Assembly (NCBI RefSeq): GCF_900129425.1
Contig: NZ_LT670817.1
Span: forward strand, 5,332,001-5,396,000
DNA: 64,000 nucleotides
Origin: Bradyrhizobium erythrophlei
GTDB lineage: Bacteria; Pseudomonadota; Alphaproteobacteria; Rhizobiales; Xanthobacteraceae
Reading direction: 5' to 3'
Shown here: positions 45,711 through 53,369 of the stretch, in pieces
Layout of the letters: each line of letters starts with the position of its first letter
Position numbering within the stretch: position 1 is the stretch's first letter
Notes under the pieces: model-generated
Told to the model about the DNA's origin: nothing
Seen by the model: the letters and a program-made list of their open reading frames with translations, nothing else
Databases searched by the model: none
Program-made: the position numbers and the translations under genes

Positions 45711-45895
45711 GCGCGCCCCCGCGGCTTGCGAAACGGCAGAACGTTTGAGGCCTGCGGCGCTTCACTTTCTGCCAAATAGCTGGCGAGCCAATCGGCATGA
45801 GCCTGAGCCACTATCGGGTCGTCAACCGCTCGATAGGCGCGCGACTGCAAGCGCAGCCGGCAAAAGTTGTTCCAGAGGGTTTCGGTTGCCTGCAT
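45707..45895 (-). CDS. Small protein of the replication operon
   Basis: A 62-residue protein (MQATETLWNNFCRLRLQSRA, ending LPFRKPRGRA). No family recognised; helical, basic at the end. The stop overlaps the dnaB start (ATGA) and the ATG at 45895 overlaps the stop of the next small gene (TGATG), which supports it as a real gene. A GTG one codon earlier is an alternative start. Confidence 0.65.
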   Translation of the reverse strand: MQATETLWNNFCRLRLQSRAYRAVDDPIVAQAHADWLASYLAESEAPQASNVLPFRKPRGRA

Positions 45896-46065
45896 CACGC
45901 GGCCCTCTGATTAGGGCCAAGGCCCGCGAGAGAAGCGACAACATCGGCAATAACCGGATTGATGCAGGAACGCCGGCACAGATACACCCCGGCCATCGTG
46001 GCGGGCGGGTTGGATATGTGCGGGGGCTCTCTGCGCTGTAGTTCGATATCTGCGAGGCTGCCCAT
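45895..46065 (-). CDS. 56-residue protein of the replication operon
   Basis: Reads MGSLADIELQRREPPHISNP through VYLCRRSCINPVIADVVASL to a TGA at 45895. Start and stop overlap the two neighbouring genes (TAATG at 46063-46067, TGATG at 45893-45897), the same translational coupling as the rest of this operon. A Cys-x3-Cys is present. No family recognised. It falls below usual ORF length cut-offs. Confidence 0.6.
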   Translation of the reverse strand: MGSLADIELQRREPPHISNPPATMAGVYLCRRSCINPVIADVVASLAGLGPNQRAA

Positions 46066-46364
46066 TATGAGTCCTCGCGAGCCTGCAACGCCTGCAACAT
46101 TGCGATCATGCCGGGCAGATGCTTCGCAGCGAACACAAGGGACGCCCCCGCAGGGCGCGCGATGCCAGAGGCGTCCGGCTTCAATCGAGCAATGCGAACA
46201 AGGGATTTTCCGGCCCGGTCCTCCAACTCGCCCTTGAAACCCTCGCGTTTGTTGATCGGCAGATACGCGCCGGTCCTGGTAAATGGCTTGGCGACCTGCT
46301 CAGGTGGCGGCGCCCAATTATTATTGGCCTTGCCCTTTACGGGTTTGTTCGATAGATTATGCAC
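46065..46364 (-). CDS. Small phage protein, possibly PC4-like
   Basis: A 99-residue protein. After a Lys/Pro-rich start, the C-terminal half (KSLVRIARLKPDASGIARPA then HLPGMIAMLQAL) has the strand-strand-helix order of small PC4/YdbC-like single-strand-binding proteins. That comparison is weak. It is the first gene of the overlapping replication operon; a hairpin lies between it and the gene upstream. Confidence 0.55.
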   Translation of the reverse strand: MHNLSNKPVKGKANNNWAPPPEQVAKPFTRTGAYLPINKREGFKGELEDRAGKSLVRIARLKPDASGIARPAGASLVFAAKHLPGMIAMLQALQAREDS

Positions 46365-46428
46365 TTGCAGATGTTCCTTTGGTTTGATCGCTGGCAGGCG
46401 ATCGGATCAGTCAGAATTAGAAATCGCG

Positions 46429-46461
46429 AAATGGCCGCTCTCCGTTGGGCGGCCATTTTTT
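46429..46461. terminator. Hairpin between operons
   Basis: AAATGGCCGC (46429-46438) pairs with GCGGCCATTT (46449-46458) over a 10-base loop, with six T on the plus strand. It stands between two minus-strand units and probably ends transcription from the upstream DNA-binding gene; the U-run favours plus-strand termination. Confidence 0.6.
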
Positions 46462-46497
46462 ATGACCGCATTCGACGGGGAGTTCTGGTTTCAGGGA

Positions 46498-46767
46498 TTA
46501 AGCGGCGATGGCCGGCTCAAGGGGCGGGAGGCTGTTTTTGTAGCGGACCGCTTCCTCAATCGGGATGCAGGCCTTGCCGGCGTGCTTCACGGCGCGAAGC
46601 CGGCCGCTGTTAATCTCGTCATAAAAAAAGGTGGTGCCCATCGGGCATAAGTCGCGGAATTGAGAGCCGGGGATCACTGCCGGAATGCCGGCCTCCAGCC
46701 ACATCTTCACGTTGTTCGCCAAATCGCCCGCGTCGCCCGCGTCGTTAGCGCCGTCTTGAATGCTCAT
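46498..46767 (-). CDS. Small DNA-binding-like phage protein
   Basis: An 89-residue protein. The segment LCPMGTTFFYDEINSGRLRA then VKHAGKACIPIEEAVRYKNS resembles the helix-turn-helix plus wing of excisionase/AlpA-type proteins (a helix, a Gly/Arg turn, then a beta pair). The start at 46767 follows a good hydrophilic N-terminus; 46809 is possible. A hairpin terminator lies downstream. Confidence 0.6.
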   Translation of the reverse strand: MSIQDGANDAGDAGDLANNVKMWLEAGIPAVIPGSQFRDLCPMGTTFFYDEINSGRLRAVKHAGKACIPIEEAVRYKNSLPPLEPAIAA

Positions 46768-46889
46768 CGTTCTCACCCTCAGTTTGTTCGCCCGGTTTCG
46801 CGCGAACACGTTGAAACTGAGGATGGGTTTATTCGCTTCCTCGGGGGGTCTCTAACAAAACGGGGCGACTATTTTGGCCGCCGCTTTAG

Positions 46890-47768
46890 TTAGGGAGCCT
46901 TCTTCTGCGCATTGTGCCAATGGGCGCTGATATTTTCGAGTGTCACCGGCTCCATTCCCAACGCGGCTATGGCAGCTTGCGCAAATAGAGCGCCTTCACT
47001 GGCCCGCGACGCCTTGCCCTCCCAAATGGTTGCCTTGAACTCCCGCCGGAAAACCCGTTCGTAAATCTGAGGTAGCTTTTCACCGCAAAGCCACCGCGTT
47101 GGACTGCTTTCAATAGTGGCCGGCCATTCCTGGCGCTTTGGCAGGGGCAATTGAGCCTCGGCAATCCAGCCCCCCATAATGCGGGCGGACTCTAAAAAGT
47201 TCTCAATAAATGCTGCCGCTCCATAGGAAACGCCCTCTATCGGCAAGGGCAAGGGAAAGCCTATCGGCAATCCTCCGGGCTTGCATGCCTTCGGTTGCTC
47301 ATCCGCCCAACGCTCGCCAGCGTCTTCTAGCAACTGAAACGCTTTCACCGCCTGGAGATCGGCTTTTCTCAGCGCATCGGCAAACGCTGTTATCTTACTC
47401 ATGCCCTGAGCGAGTCGTTGCAAGGGCTTTGCCCCCGAGCCGCGCGGGATTTTGGTATAACTTTCTAGAAGATCATAGCGGCGCTTCGCACGGAGCAATA
47501 ACTTTAGGAGCCGCATTTTTTTATATGCCGGCAAATCGACGTAGCTAGCGATATCGCCGAAATGCTCATCAGCTCGCCCCGCGAGAATCAGAAGGGCCAC
47601 AAGCGTTTCACTGGGCATGACTTGGGAGGCGCGCAAAAATTCATCGAATGACTGGCAAGCTGCGGCGCTACGGACAAAGCCCAAACCGCCCTTGTCTGTC
47701 CACCTCTTGACGATCGCGCGGCTTCTCTCGAATAGCCCGCCATGGTCGTGGTCTAGCCCCGCTGCCAT
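46890..47768 (-). CDS. Unknown protein next to the second recombinase
   Basis: A 292-residue soluble protein of mixed helical composition with no motif I recognise. Distinctive stretches are DIASYVDLPAYKKMRLLKLL, FPLPLPIEGVSYGAAAFIEN and the Trp/His end ISAHWHNAQKK. The ATG at 47768 has a near-perfect GGAGGTG eight bases upstream. It is 109 bases downstream of the recombinase on the same strand and could be its partner or an unrelated phage gene. Confidence 0.65.
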   Translation of the reverse strand: MAAGLDHDHGGLFERSRAIVKRWTDKGGLGFVRSAAACQSFDEFLRASQVMPSETLVALLILAGRADEHFGDIASYVDLPAYKKMRLLKLLLRAKRRYDLLESYTKIPRGSGAKPLQRLAQGMSKITAFADALRKADLQAVKAFQLLEDAGERWADEQPKACKPGGLPIGFPLPLPIEGVSYGAAAFIENFLESARIMGGWIAEAQLPLPKRQEWPATIESSPTRWLCGEKLPQIYERVFRREFKATIWEGKASRASEGALFAQAAIAALGMEPVTLENISAHWHNAQKKAP

Positions 47769-47877
47769 CGCGCACCTCCGCTGGTGCTTCCGCATGAGGA
47801 CGACGCGGCAGGCTGGTGCGGACCAGCTTTTCGGGAGCTACCCTAGCCGCGCCGATTCGAGATCAGACGAATCGATA

Positions 47878-48840
47878 TTACAGCAACCCGGCGCCTGCAT
47901 GATCCTTGAACAGTTCCGCGTCGCGAACGTAGCCCCGCAGGGTTTCGACCGATTTATGCCGGGATACGTCCATCATCTTGAAGATCGACGCGCCCTTGCC
48001 AGCCGCAGAGGTCAGGAAGCCCGATCGCAGCGAGTGGCCGGAAAACGTGCTGGAGTCGAAACCCGCCCGCCCGGCATACGCCTTGACGATGTTCGCCACC
48101 GATCGGCAAGTAAGCCGCGAGGGCCGCACCGTGCCAGCCTTATCGATCGGCCGGAAGATCGGGCCGGAGTCGATACCGGCCGTATCCAGCCACGCCCGCA
48201 GCGCCTTCACGGGGCAGGCAATGTCACCCCGGGCTATCGCGATAGTGACGCCTTGCCGTTCCTGATCGGTCTTGCTGCCCCGGATCCTGACTAACAGGCC
48301 GGTTTCGGTTTCCTCGATATCGGCCACGTCCAACGCCACCAGCTCGGAACGGCGGAACGCGCCAGCGAACCCGAGCAAGAGCAAAGCTCGGTCCCGCAGC
48401 CCTGCAAGGCCATCCGGGGCCGTGGCAACCATGCTGTGCATCTTGGCGGCCACCGCCGGGGCCTTCTTGTTCCTGGCGCCGCCGAATGTCCGGCGGATTC
48501 CGCGCATCGTGGCCTTAACCCCTTCCGCGTCCGTAGGGGTTTCGAGCCCCGCCAGCTTGTGCGCGTACCGGATCGCAGCGACGCGCCGGCCGATGGTCGA
48601 GGGTTTCGCAGTCTTAGCCTCTGCCGCGATATAGGCGGCCACCGTCTCAGTGGTTGCCGGGAGCGCCCTAACACCCTTGGCGTCGCAATAGACCTTGAAC
48701 AAGCGGAAGTCCGTCCCGTAGGCCTTCCGAGTGCTTAGGGCCTTCTCTGCTTTGGCGAGGTCGATCGCCCTAGCAAGGTCCGGGCCAAGCACCGCCGGCA
48801 GATTCGAGCCGTCCGAAACAATGGTCAGGGCTGTTGACAT
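47878..48840 (-). CDS. Second tyrosine recombinase
   Basis: A 320-residue XerC/D-like tyrosine recombinase. The N-terminal core-binding domain includes STRKAYGTDFRLFKVYCDAK. Catalytic residues are Arg in GFAGAFRRSELVAL, His-x-x-Arg in GHSLRSGFL, the second His in VSRHKSVETL and Tyr in RGYVRD. All are present. It differs strongly from the integrase at 41702-42850. It could resolve element multimers or be the integrase of a second nested element. Confidence 0.92.
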   Translation of the reverse strand: MSTALTIVSDGSNLPAVLGPDLARAIDLAKAEKALSTRKAYGTDFRLFKVYCDAKGVRALPATTETVAAYIAAEAKTAKPSTIGRRVAAIRYAHKLAGLETPTDAEGVKATMRGIRRTFGGARNKKAPAVAAKMHSMVATAPDGLAGLRDRALLLLGFAGAFRRSELVALDVADIEETETGLLVRIRGSKTDQERQGVTIAIARGDIACPVKALRAWLDTAGIDSGPIFRPIDKAGTVRPSRLTCRSVANIVKAYAGRAGFDSSTFSGHSLRSGFLTSAAGKGASIFKMMDVSRHKSVETLRGYVRDAELFKDHAGAGLL

Positions 48841-49010
48841 ATGCTGGGCTTCCTTTACTTCCGAGAAATAAGCTTATCGGAAGCTATACCAATATCCTGA
48901 TAACGTGCAAGCACGAAATGAGGAAAGGCCGCTTTCGGGCCATCGTGTTGCAAATTTGATTCAGCCGCCCTCCCCGCATAAGCTCGCCCTGGGCAATCGA
49001 GGGGGGACCA

Positions 49011-49190
49011 ATGAGAACTTTTGGAATTTGGGTCTTTGGGCTGCTGGCGTGCGGCACTTTGGGCGGCCTTATCGGCTCTCGGATCGAATCCGGTTACAGC
49101 GACGACACTATCCCGGGGTTCTTCGTCGGCGTGTTCGCTTTTGCTTGTCTCAGGCTTTGGTTTGGTCAGCCGCGGAAAATTTCAAACTGA
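49011..49190 (+). CDS. 59-residue membrane protein
   Basis: Reads MRTFGIWVFGLLACGTLGGL then IESGYSDDTIPGFFVGVFAF to a TGA at 49188-49190. Two hydrophobic segments flank a short polar loop. GAGGGGGG lies close to the ATG. The gene is divergent from the recombinase and is followed by a ribbon-helix-helix gene 28 bases on. Too short for standard ORF cut-offs. Function unknown. Confidence 0.6.
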   Translation: MRTFGIWVFGLLACGTLGGLIGSRIESGYSDDTIPGFFVGVFAFACLRLWFGQPRKISN

Positions 49191-49218
49191 GACGCCTACC
49201 CGAAATAAGGGGAATCGC

Positions 49219-49434
49219 ATGGGCCGCAAGCCAAAGACCACCGGACCAACCGCCCGCGATCCTGGGGCGTTCAAATCTGTCCTGGTCCGCGTAAATATCG
49301 AGGGTTGGCGCGCCCTGAAGGTTTTGGCGGTCGAGCGAGAGGCAACGCTAAATGCGCTGGCAGTCGAGGCCTTCAATGATCTGCTGAAAAAGCACGGGAA
49401 ACGGCAGTCGGTGGAGAATCCGCTTTTGGATTAG
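49219..49434 (+). CDS. Ribbon-helix-helix-like protein
   Basis: A 71-residue protein. VLVRVNIEGWRALKVLAVER followed by EATLNALAVEAFNDLLKKHG matches the beta-strand plus two helices of antitoxin/ParG-like ribbon-helix-helix proteins. AAGGGGA precedes the ATG. No toxin gene is adjacent, so a partition, copy-control or repressor role is as likely as an antitoxin role. Confidence 0.7.
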   Translation: MGRKPKTTGPTARDPGAFKSVLVRVNIEGWRALKVLAVEREATLNALAVEAFNDLLKKHGKRQSVENPLLD

Positions 49435-49515
49435 CTGGGGGCGTGCCGGTTTCAGCAGACCGAATATTTTATTCCCCATCCCATTGATGTTGCATCGCTC
49501 TGGAAAGGTAGTGTT

Positions 49516-49791
49516 ATGGACAGTGGAGCTACTGCTACAATTGTTGCAGCGATTATCGGCGGCGCGGTGACGTTGACTGTGACCTTTAGAAAATCAGCTC
49601 AATCACAATGGCAAACACTTTCGAAAAACCGCAAATACGCTGTCTTCACCTTGGTTATTTTTTCTCTCGGATTGCTAATCGGACTTCTTACCCAGGATTT
49701 GGGTCTTTCATATTTGATTATGTTCATAATTCTCTTGCTGATCGCCGCCGTCTACTTGTTCGTTGCTAAATCGCCGCCACAATCAAACTGA
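49516..49791 (+). CDS. Small three-segment membrane protein
   Basis: A 91-residue protein with hydrophobic segments at about residues 8-24, 42-58 and 65-83 (SYLIMFIILLLIAAVYLFVA). GGAAAGG stands upstream of the ATG. A+T-richer than the chromosome. No family recognised. Size and topology would also fit a holin or superinfection-exclusion protein, but neighbours do not support either. Confidence 0.6.
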   Translation: MDSGATATIVAAIIGGAVTLTVTFRKSAQSQWQTLSKNRKYAVFTLVIFSLGLLIGLLTQDLGLSYLIMFIILLLIAAVYLFVAKSPPQSN

Positions 49792-50113
49792 GACACTACC
49801 AAAAAGCCGTTGCTATCAATAGCCAACGGGTTGACCGGATTTGAGTTTTGATAACTGACCTGTGCGCAAAAGGCGCCCCCGCAGCAGCGCGAAATGTTCA
49901 CATTTGTTGATCCGAAAATGACAGGCCCCTGTAAATTCCTGTATTTTCAATAGATGCGCCAAAGATCGAATTTCGGGAATGGGCACAATCAACTAGCGAG
50001 CGCGGGTCTGCCCCGCAGGCGCTTTGAAATGCTTTGGTCTCGCGCGCGCGTATTGGGGGCGAAACTATCCCGCTGGCGTCACTCTTAGGGAATTTGATTA
50101 GTCTTGATTGTTT
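49792..50113. other. Gene-free spacer
   Basis: About 320 bases without a supportable frame, A+T-rich around 49900-49960. It lies between a plus-strand membrane gene and a minus-strand XRE gene. I see no repeat or hairpin of note. Confidence 0.4.
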
Positions 50114-50392
50114 TCATGTAATTGCGCCAGTGGGGAAATTAGTCATCGCATCGAGAACAGCGCGCGGATTTTTCTGGATCAGCAACAGAAGGGTGAGCGC
50201 TGCACCTGTCGGTTTTCGTCGGCGCTGTTCCCAATTCCGCAGGGTCTTTACCGGAACCCCAATCGCATTTGCAAAACTGTCTTGCGTCGCTCCGATTTTC
50301 CCGGCGCTTAGGCGAATTGCGTACACGTCGATAGCCGGCCCTTTAGGGCATGACATAATTGCGCCAGTGGCGGAATTTGCTTCAACGATCAT
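50114..50392 (-). CDS. XRE-family regulator / antitoxin-like protein
   Basis: A 92-residue protein. The helix-turn-helix (GATQDSFANAIGVPVKTLRN then WEQRRRKPTGAALTLLLLIQ) matches HigA/NadS-type antitoxins. No toxin gene is next to it. The ATG directly abuts the stop of the preceding gene (TAAATG), so the two are co-transcribed. The 15-mer TAATTGCGCCAGTGG occurs at both ends of the gene (50119-50133, 50356-50370). Confidence 0.8.
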   Translation of the reverse strand: MIVEANSATGAIMSCPKGPAIDVYAIRLSAGKIGATQDSFANAIGVPVKTLRNWEQRRRKPTGAALTLLLLIQKNPRAVLDAMTNFPTGAIT

Positions 50393-50821
50393 TTATTGCC
50401 CCCTGGTAAGCGCAAAGAACGGCAAGCCGGGGATCTTCTGCCCGAGGGTGTAAGCGAGTTTCCCGAAGTCCGTTTGCGGTTGATATGGCGCGCCAACTAA
50501 CGTTTGGGCCAGCTTCGATACCTGTCCCGAGGTCGGAGTCAGTGTCGGCCGCTGATCCTCGATTTGCTTTAGCAATTCGGGCGACGGGCCTTGATAGCCA
50601 AGTTTCTGCTCGATCGGCCTCACATATTGGTCGTGCACATCTGAGATCATCTGCCTCAGATCGCCGGGCAGACCAACAAGCATTCCGGCGCCGTTGACCA
50701 GGCCGGCGCCCAACGATTTTGCAGCGTCCGATCCGTCCCAATCCGCGCGAAATCGCGGGGGAAGATCGCCCTCGCTTGGTGCGTGGACTCCGATAGGTGC
50801 AGGGGGAGTGTCATTCGCCAT
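50393..50821 (-). CDS. Probable truncated virion protein
   Basis: A 142-residue protein. GAGLVNGAGMLVGLPGDLRQ, then LTPTSGQVSKLAQTLVGAPY and FGKLAYTLGQKIPGL recall the N-terminal part of much larger phage internal-virion or ejection proteins, which carry on after the GxxxPG region. Here the frame stops soon after (FFALTRGQ), suggesting that the body was lost. The ATG at 50821 follows a small gene by 11 bases. Assignment is by recollection of similar N-termini, not by search. Confidence 0.5.
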   Translation of the reverse strand: MANDTPPAPIGVHAPSEGDLPPRFRADWDGSDAAKSLGAGLVNGAGMLVGLPGDLRQMISDVHDQYVRPIEQKLGYQGPSPELLKQIEDQRPTLTPTSGQVSKLAQTLVGAPYQPQTDFGKLAYTLGQKIPGLPFFALTRGQ

Positions 50822-50832
50822 GGCGGTCGTTA

Positions 50833-50997
50833 TCAGCTCTGGCTCGGCGTTGCCGGCTCATCCGGCCACTTGACTTCATCCCAACGAACGCGATCCCAAG
50901 ACGAGCCGCCGTTAGCGCAGGCCTCGTTGGTCGTGTCCGCTTCTCTGTTTGAGGGGGGAGGACTGTTGTTGATCTCTATCATTTTGTTGCTCGCCAT
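50833..50997 (-). CDS. Possible 54-residue hydrophilic protein
   Basis: Reads MASNKMIEINNSPPPSNREA through SSWDRVRWDEVKWPDEPATP. The Trp-rich tail looks protein-like and the stop is 11 bases before the next minus-strand gene. No clear ribosome-binding site. The opposite strand also has a short frame ending in a hydrophobic stretch, so certainty is low. Confidence 0.35.
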   Translation of the reverse strand: MASNKMIEINNSPPPSNREADTTNEACANGGSSWDRVRWDEVKWPDEPATPSQS

Positions 50998-51022
50998 TTG
51001 GTTGTGGTGGTAGGATTTGGCT

Positions 51023-51706
51023 ATGAAAATGAGCCGGTGGTCATTAATTCTATTCGTATTGATCGTAAGCAACGTCGCGACGGGTTATGTCGTTAAAAAG
51101 AACGCGCCTCCGAAGGTTGATCCTCAGCGCGATATGCTGAATGCCCTTACAAGGATGAGCGATATCCGCACCCCGTTTGTTGTTATTCTTGGCGACAGCA
51201 TCACCCAAAACGCTCGATTGCCGGATTCGATTTGCGGAATGCCCCTTATTAACGCGGGCGTTGGCGGAAGCCGCGCGTCTACCTTCATTCCCTTCGCGGA
51301 AGAGATGGAAGCCCGGAATATTTCGCCGTTCCTTGTCGTGCTCGCCCTTGGAACGAATGACACGGTATTGGACTATCGAACTAATTTTGCATCGGCCTAT
51401 AAGTTGCTGATTGACAGCCTGCCGCACAGCCCCATTGCGCTTGCAACGTTGCCGCCCAACGATAGAAGCGCGCCAGACGCAATCAGACGAAACCCATCTG
51501 CCTTGAGTTCCGTAGACCAAGCAATCCGAGATATGGCAGCGACACGGAAGGCTCCGCTGATCGACCTTGGCAAAATAGTTGGGCTTAAAACTCATGACGG
51601 GATACACCCAACCGCCGCGACATATCCGCTTTGGAATAAGGCCATTGTCGATGGGATTGAGGGCGCCATGAGTTGCAAGGGTGTTACCGCCGAAATCGAG
51701 CGATGA
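51023..51706 (+). CDS. SGNH/GDSL-type hydrolase
   Basis: A 227-residue exported or membrane-anchored hydrolase. An N-terminal hydrophobic segment (WSLILFVLIVSNVATGYVV) precedes the catalytic domain. Blocks are intact: Ser in VILGDSITQ, Gly in NAGVGGSR, Asn in LALGTNDT, and the Asp-His pair in THDGIHPT. Such enzymes often remove acetyl groups from surface glycans. It is on the plus strand and converges with the tail-fibre gene 1 base away, so it is cargo, not part of the tail operon. Confidence 0.88.
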   Translation: MKMSRWSLILFVLIVSNVATGYVVKKNAPPKVDPQRDMLNALTRMSDIRTPFVVILGDSITQNARLPDSICGMPLINAGVGGSRASTFIPFAEEMEARNISPFLVVLALGTNDTVLDYRTNFASAYKLLIDSLPHSPIALATLPPNDRSAPDAIRRNPSALSSVDQAIRDMAATRKAPLIDLGKIVGLKTHDGIHPTAATYPLWNKAIVDGIEGAMSCKGVTAEIER

Positions 51707-51707
51707 G

Positions 51708-52880
51708 CTAAATTTTCACAATCGCGTTCATGAAGGTTTCGGGCTGCATGATAGAAAATGCCGTGCTCGTACCGCCCTGCGCTGTGCCGGTGAAAGTTGA
51801 TGCGGCTTGGGATGCGCTTATATTTACTGTTGTGGCGGAGCCCGCATTTCCGCCCCCGCTGCCCGAGGTAGCATTGTATAAAGCCCCCGGAGCGGTGCCG
51901 GTGATAGCGCCGTTCGTGATTGTGCCGGCTGGCGTATAGGGCGGTAGATTTGCGGTATTAAGCGCAGCGGTTTCAGTGCCGATGGTTTGCCCTGGCGTCC
52001 TAGCAGTAAGCCCGCTGCCGGAGCCAGCAACCGCAAGAGCCCTGCCTAGTGTCTTTGGCAAAGACATCCGACAATTTGCCGCCCATGCCGCCGCCGCAGA
52101 TCCCTGCGCAGCGCGCGTCGTAGCGCTACCCGTGCTCGTAAACATCGGGCACGTCGCGTCAGTGAACGGACTGGCGAACAAAATATTGAATAGGGCTAAA
52201 TTCGCGACAGAAAAATAAGATGCGCCGGACGACGCGCTGCCCATGGTGCCGTCATTGAACATTAGCCAGCCGGCCGGTGCGGACGAGGCCAGCGTAAAGA
52301 CAACGGCGCCCGTGGTCAGGATGCCAGTGTTCAGCGAGATATTGCTCGGATTCAAAAGCTCCCATCGCGTATTGGCGAAATTATACCGGAGGACGATTTC
52401 AGCCAGCGCGCCAGCAATGTCAGCAACCCCCAGCGCCGAGCCCCCGAGCTTGGTGATCACTTCAGGTGTCAACCCATTCGGGGCAAACGTTGGCGTCGTC
52501 GTTGCATTCGCTGCCGTTGCCCGAACATAGCAAATCTGGCCGTCGTTCAGGGTCGTAAGGGCTGGCGTATAGGTCGCGGTTATCGCGTCAGACGTTCCGC
52601 CCGCAATCGTCCAGTTCAGCAAATCGTCTTGGACTTGACCAAGAGTTGGAGCATCGGACCGCGCGACCGCATTTCCCAGGTTCGTTACCCGGAAACCGTT
52701 CATGGGCAAATTGGCAGATGGAGAGCCCTGACCGTCGCGGGTGACGCAATTACTGAGCCCATTAGCGGCTATGTCGTCCGTGTCGGTGTCCATACGTGAA
52801 GACGAGATATCCAGCCCGGCGGCCTTATCTGCGGTCCAAGAAAAAGTACGGTTAAACTGGCCGGCGCCGTTGAAGGGCAT
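51708..52880 (-). CDS. Tail-collar-type phage tail fibre protein
   Basis: A 390-residue fibre protein rich in Ala, Thr, Ser and Gly. The N-terminal region contains LPMNGFRVTNLGNAVARSDA, a common virion-attachment signature. The C-terminal half has the tail-collar features: APAGWLMFNDGTMGSASSGA, the Asn-rich LPKTLGRALAVAGSGSGLT and a final MQPETFMNAIVKI. The last strand is typical of receptor-binding tips. It is 3 bases downstream of a ribbon-helix-helix gene. Confidence 0.9.
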   Translation of the reverse strand: MPFNGAGQFNRTFSWTADKAAGLDISSSRMDTDTDDIAANGLSNCVTRDGQGSPSANLPMNGFRVTNLGNAVARSDAPTLGQVQDDLLNWTIAGGTSDAITATYTPALTTLNDGQICYVRATAANATTTPTFAPNGLTPEVITKLGGSALGVADIAGALAEIVLRYNFANTRWELLNPSNISLNTGILTTGAVVFTLASSAPAGWLMFNDGTMGSASSGASYFSVANLALFNILFASPFTDATCPMFTSTGSATTRAAQGSAAAAWAANCRMSLPKTLGRALAVAGSGSGLTARTPGQTIGTETAALNTANLPPYTPAGTITNGAITGTAPGALYNATSGSGGGNAGSATTVNISASQAASTFTGTAQGGTSTAFSIMQPETFMNAIVKI

Positions 52881-52883
52881 CGC

Positions 52884-53069
52884 TCAATCCCCCTTCGACA
52901 CGATCGCAGCAGGATCGATGCCGTCACCCTTAAGCCGATTGAGCATCGCGACTCTGATGTAATCTGAGCGAGACGTGAGCTGTTGATTGGCGGCGCGATC
53001 CAGCGCTTTTGTCAGAAATTCAGGCGCTCGGATTTGGATCAATCGGTCGCAGCGGGTTAGTTGGTTCAT
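52884..53069 (-). CDS. CopG-like ribbon-helix-helix protein
   Basis: A 61-residue protein: RLIQIRAPEFLTKALDRAAN followed by QQLTSRSDYIRVAMLNRLKG fits a ribbon-helix-helix fold (strand, helix, Ser-Arg-Ser turn, helix). The stop lies 3 bases before the tail-fibre start. Such small genes are found in phage tail operons without a known role; it could be a local repressor. Confidence 0.7.
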   Translation of the reverse strand: MNQLTRCDRLIQIRAPEFLTKALDRAANQQLTSRSDYIRVAMLNRLKGDGIDPAAIVSKGD

Positions 53070-53100
53070 CGGTCACCGGGTAATTGAGCCTGCGTGATGC

Positions 53101-53196
53101 ATGCAGACATCATTACCGACTGAACCGGCGGATCAGAACATCAAGGCTGTTGATCTTGCGGAGTTTGCTGAGATAGCGAAGTTTGTTGAGGGCTAG
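53101..53196 (+). CDS. Possible 31-residue peptide (doubtful)
   Basis: ATG at 53101 reads MQTSLPTEPADQNIKAVDLA then EFAEIAKFVEG to a TAG at 53194. The composition (acidic, amphipathic helix) looks protein-like. It is followed after one base by another ATG (53198) whose frame soon turns Arg-rich and runs into the 3' end of the HAD-HEPN gene. No ribosome-binding site is evident. The rest of 53070-53369 is empty. Confidence 0.25.
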   Translation: MQTSLPTEPADQNIKAVDLAEFAEIAKFVEG

Positions 53197-53369
53197 TATG
53201 TCGCCAAACAACCGCGGAAAATTTTTCGATAAGGGGCGCGTCGCGAAGGGGTGGCTTCTAATTCATCGTGCGCTACACGAACGCCGATCCCTGTGTTGCC
53301 ACACACGTAAAAGAGGTAAGTTTATCCCATCAGCACAGTCATCAGCACTCACCAAAAGACTGCGACCAA

